From positions 1 through 7,369 of the forward strand of contig DUTL01000211.1 of the NCBI GenBank assembly GCA_012842105.1: 7,369 nt of DNA. Direction: 5' to 3'. Each line of letters starts with the position of its first letter. The first letter of the stretch is position 1. This DNA comes from Candidatus Fermentithermobacillaceae bacterium. Lineage in GTDB: Bacteria > Bacillota > Sulfobacillia > Fermentithermobacillales > Fermentithermobacillaceae. The notes under the pieces were generated by a model that did not search any database, had not been told where the DNA came from, and saw nothing but the letters and a program-made list of their open reading frames with translations. Both the position numbers and the translations under genes were made by a program. This document shows, piece by piece, positions 5,681-7,369 of this stretch.

Positions 5681-6439
5681 ATGAAGGGTTCGAGGAAGAT
5701 TCACATTTATGGAAAACAGCCTGTAAACGAAGCTGTTGAAAGCGGCTGGCCGGTTTTTGAAATTATGGTGCGTGGCCGGGTTGACGATCAGTTCATAAAG
5801 TCTATTCTGGAAAAAGCCCGTCTTCGGGGCATCGGAATATCTGTAATGGAGCCAGGGGATTTTGACTCCAGGTACGCAAAAGCATCTCAAGGAGTAGCCG
5901 CCAGAGTAGGAGAGGTGCCCTTTAAGGAACTCGGCCAATTGCTGGAGGAGGTTCCCCGGCACCAGGATCCCTTGTTTGTTGCCCTTGACGGTATCCAGGA
6001 TCCCCAAAACTTGGGTTCAATTTGCAGGACTTCTCATGCAATGGGAGTTCACGGCCTTATTGTTCCCCGCAGACGAATTGCGCCTTTTGGAGAAGGCGCC
6101 TTCAAAGCTTCATCGGGAGCTGTCTTCTATCAAACTATCAGTGAGGTTCCGAACATACACCATTTTGTGCAATGGTGCAAAAGGAATGGTGTATGGGTGT
6201 ACGGACTAGATGCAGCAGCGCAGAAAAGCTTATGGGAGATGGACCTCACCGGCCCTATTGCCCTGGTCGTGGGCAGTGAAGGGCACGGGCTCTCGCGCTT
6301 GGTGCGAGAACGATGTGATTTTTTGGCCGGAATACCTATGTTCGGCAATATAGACAGCCTGAATGCAGGCGTTGCATGTGCCATGGCTCTTTACGAAGTG
6401 CAGAGACAAAGGAATTTTCATCAGCGATTGGATATGTAA
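5681..6439 (+). CDS. rlmB: 23S rRNA 2'-O-methyltransferase, RlmB/TrmH (SpoU) family
   Basis: RlmB-type enzymes methylate a ribose 2'-OH of 23S rRNA (Gm2251 in E. coli) with S-adenosylmethionine, using the knotted SPOUT fold. The 252-residue product has an N-terminal SpoU substrate-binding domain (about 6-77; IYGKQPVNEAV, then ASQGVAARV) and the catalytic domain from about 97. Motif 1 is DPQNLGSICR with N110 and R116, motif 2 is VVGSEGHGLS with E200, and motif 3 is IPMFGNIDSLNAGVA with S226 and N228. ATG at 5681 gives the usual length; its ribosome binding site (AGAGAG) is weak. TTG at 5627 would add 18 poorly conserved residues. Precise rRNA target is inferred from family and context: in Bacillus the homologue also sits between cysS and sigH. 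Confidence 0.92.
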   Translation: MKGSRKIHIYGKQPVNEAVESGWPVFEIMVRGRVDDQFIKSILEKARLRGIGISVMEPGDFDSRYAKASQGVAARVGEVPFKELGQLLEEVPRHQDPLFVALDGIQDPQNLGSICRTSHAMGVHGLIVPRRRIAPFGEGAFKASSGAVFYQTISEVPNIHHFVQWCKRNGVWVYGLDAAAQKSLWEMDLTGPIALVVGSEGHGLSRLVRERCDFLAGIPMFGNIDSLNAGVACAMALYEVQRQRNFHQRLDM

Positions 6440-6451
6440 ACCGGGTATGTG

Positions 6452-6481
6452 TTGATTTTTTGCAGACAAGACACGTATAAT
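6452..6481 (+). promoter_or_regulatory. likely sigH promoter (sigma-A type)
   Basis: TTGATT (6452-6457) and a perfect TATAAT (6476-6481) are separated by 18 bases, beginning 12 bases after the rlmB stop. A start near 6488 would leave a leader of about 70 bases before the sigH TTG codon. In Bacillus sigH also has a sigma-A promoter, repressed by AbrB; I see no recognisable AbrB or Spo0A site, though AbrB sites lack a clear consensus. Confidence 0.65.
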
Positions 6482-6546
6482 AGGTTTGTCCAGGCACCAC
6501 AAATCCAATCGGGAGAGGCTACAGGATATTGGTTAAGAACACCGGG

Positions 6547-6553
6547 GGAGGGG
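6547..6553 (+). promoter_or_regulatory. strong ribosome binding site that fixes the sigH TTG start
   Basis: GGAGGGG lies within a purine-rich run; its GGAGG core ends 8 bases before TTG at 6560. This outweighs the upstream in-frame start at 6449, which lies upstream of the predicted transcript. Confidence 0.75.
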
Positions 6554-6559
6554 TGCTGT

Positions 6560-7240
6560 TTGGCTATTGACCCTCAGAATCACTTCTATTCAGCATTTGA
6601 CGACATGCAAGATGAAGAAATTGTTAGTGTAGCAAGAACAGGCTCTACAGAGGCACAGGAATACCTCATTAATAAATACAAAAGTTTTGTAAGGGCGAAG
6701 GCCAGATCTTATTTCCTCATAGGAGCAGACCGCGAAGATATAATACAAGAAGGAATGATAGGGCTTTACAAAGCAATAAGGGATTTTAGAGCTGAAAGGT
6801 TGGCTTCATTCAAAGCGTTCGCGGAACTGTGCATAACAAGGCAGATAATTACCGCTATCAAAACTGCTACCAGACAGAAACATATTCCGCTTAATTCATA
6901 TGTCTCACTTAACAGGCCTATCTATGACGAGGATTCGGACAGGACCCTTTTGGATATTATGCCGGGAAACCAGGTGCTTGATCCTGAGGAAGTAGTGATT
7001 AGTACTGAAGAGATCGGAAACATGGAAGAGAAAATCACCGAAATCCTAAGTGACCTTGAATGGCAGGTACTCAATTCGTATCTGGACGGCAAGTCTTACC
7101 TCGAAATTGCTGATGAACTCCAAAGGCATGTAAAATCAATCGATAATGCGCTTCAGAGAGTAAAGAGAAAACTCGAACGCTATCTGGATTCCAAAGATGC
7201 CGGAAACGACAGTGAATATGTATCTTTGAGGCAGCAATAA
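6560..7240 (+). CDS. sigH: RNA polymerase sigma-H factor (stationary phase / sporulation)
   Basis: SigH directs RNA polymerase to genes of the transition to stationary phase, competence and early sporulation. The 226-residue product is close to the Bacillus SigH length (218). Its core is nearly identical to the Bacillus protein as I recall it: FVRAKARSYFLIGADREDI (43-61), GMIGLYK (65-71), SFKAFAELCITRQIITAIK (83-101) and TATRQKHIPLNSY (102-114). These are sigma region 2, covering core binding and -10 recognition. Region 4, with a helix-turn-helix (about 164-206), includes YLDGKSYLEIADEL and RHVKSIDNALQRVKRKLE and contacts the -35. The first 17 or so residues and the tail are divergent. Start is TTG at 6560, supported by the ribosome binding site and by alignment at DEEIVSVARTG. 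Its presence points to a lineage with sporulation or related developmental control, but does not prove that this organism sporulates. Confidence 0.96.
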   Translation: MAIDPQNHFYSAFDDMQDEEIVSVARTGSTEAQEYLINKYKSFVRAKARSYFLIGADREDIIQEGMIGLYKAIRDFRAERLASFKAFAELCITRQIITAIKTATRQKHIPLNSYVSLNRPIYDEDSDRTLLDIMPGNQVLDPEEVVISTEEIGNMEEKITEILSDLEWQVLNSYLDGKSYLEIADELQRHVKSIDNALQRVKRKLERYLDSKDAGNDSEYVSLRQQ

Positions 7241-7280
7241 GCACTGATTCAGGATAAAACGCGCACAGAGCAGCTTGATA

Positions 7281-7309
7281 TTGACATTGGTGCTTTCAGC
7301 AGATAGTAT
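7281..7309 (+). promoter_or_regulatory. strong sigma-A promoter for tRNA-Thr and whatever follows
   Basis: A perfect TTGACA (7281-7286) is followed by exactly 17 bases and TAGTAT (7304-7309, five of six). Transcription would begin near 7316, about 16 bases before the tRNA. In related genomes the genes after sigH are often tuf, rpmG, secE and nusG, sometimes preceded by tRNAs, so this promoter may open such a unit. That part lies outside the window. Confidence 0.8.
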
Positions 7310-7331
7310 AGGATTTGCTGTTTTATATGGT

Positions 7332-7369
7332 GCCAGCGTAGCTCAGTTGGCAGAGCAACTGATTTGTAA
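7332..7369 (+). tRNA. tRNA-Thr (anticodon TGT), 3' part cut off by window end
   Basis: The acceptor strand GCCAGCG, TA at positions 8-9, and D arm GCTC/GAGC around AGTTGGCA are followed by the anticodon stem ACTGA and loop TTTGTAA. The anticodon is TGT (7365-7367), reading threonine ACA. The window ends at the last loop base, so the second half of the anticodon stem, the T arm and the CCA end are not visible. It lies about 90 bases after sigH behind its own promoter. Confidence 0.92.

Noticed and set aside
5594..6007. Minus-strand open frame of 137 codons across the start of rlmB
   Set aside because: Antisense shadow of RlmB; composition unlike a real protein.
6449..6559. 37-codon N-terminal extension of sigH
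   Set aside because: It begins upstream of the predicted transcript, covers the promoter, does not match SigH proteins, and lacks a ribosome binding site; TTG at 6560 is much better.
7241..7280. Terminator after sigH
   Set aside because: No stable hairpin with a T-tract is visible in this short stretch.

Overview
This window is a conserved housekeeping segment of a bacterial chromosome. It most likely comes from a Gram-positive, endospore-forming-lineage member of the Bacillota (Clostridia-like). The evidence is a SigH protein nearly identical to Bacillus SigH through its core, a YacL-type membrane PIN/TRAM protein, a CarD-family RNA polymerase-binding protein, and the order yacL - ispD/ispF - cysS - rlmB - sigH, which matches the well-known yac/sigH region of Bacillus and Clostridia. 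Strong AGGAGG-like ribosome binding sites and sigma-A-type promoters also fit. I cannot name a species.

Layout. Positions 1-53 (minus) hold the 5' part of a tRNA-Ala(CGC) cut by the window edge, with its own promoter at 80-108. Positions 120-596 (minus) hold carD, transcribed from a near-consensus promoter at 630-658. The roughly 180-base gap up to 791 is a divergent promoter region with two small inverted repeats close to the promoters. From 792 a plus-strand run of tightly spaced genes follows: a yacL-like gene, a fused ispDF (overlapping yacL by 14 bases), cysS (starting two bases after the ispDF stop), thyX, and rlmB. sigH follows with its own likely promoter and a TTG start. A near-perfect promoter at 7281-7309 then drives a tRNA-Thr(TGT), which is cut by the right edge. 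I saw no convincing rho-independent terminator, mobile element or CRISPR array.

How the genes fit together. The products supply basic functions: isoprenoid precursors by the MEP pathway (IspD and IspF activities in one polypeptide), Cys-tRNA(Cys), dTMP made by the flavin-dependent route, 23S rRNA 2'-O-methylation, stationary-phase/sporulation transcription (SigH), and transcription initiation control (CarD). Compared with the Bacillus order, gltX, cysE, mrnC and yacP are absent and thyX sits between cysS and rlmB.

Most unusual points. ThyX carries about 21 extra residues inside its signature motif, between the RHR triplet and the Q-Q-S-Q-R block. IspD and IspF are fused. The IspF domain has lost the residues that line the trimer-axis isoprenoid pocket in the E. 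coli enzyme. These are sequence observations; their functional meaning is inferred. I did not find a wholly new multi-gene system here.
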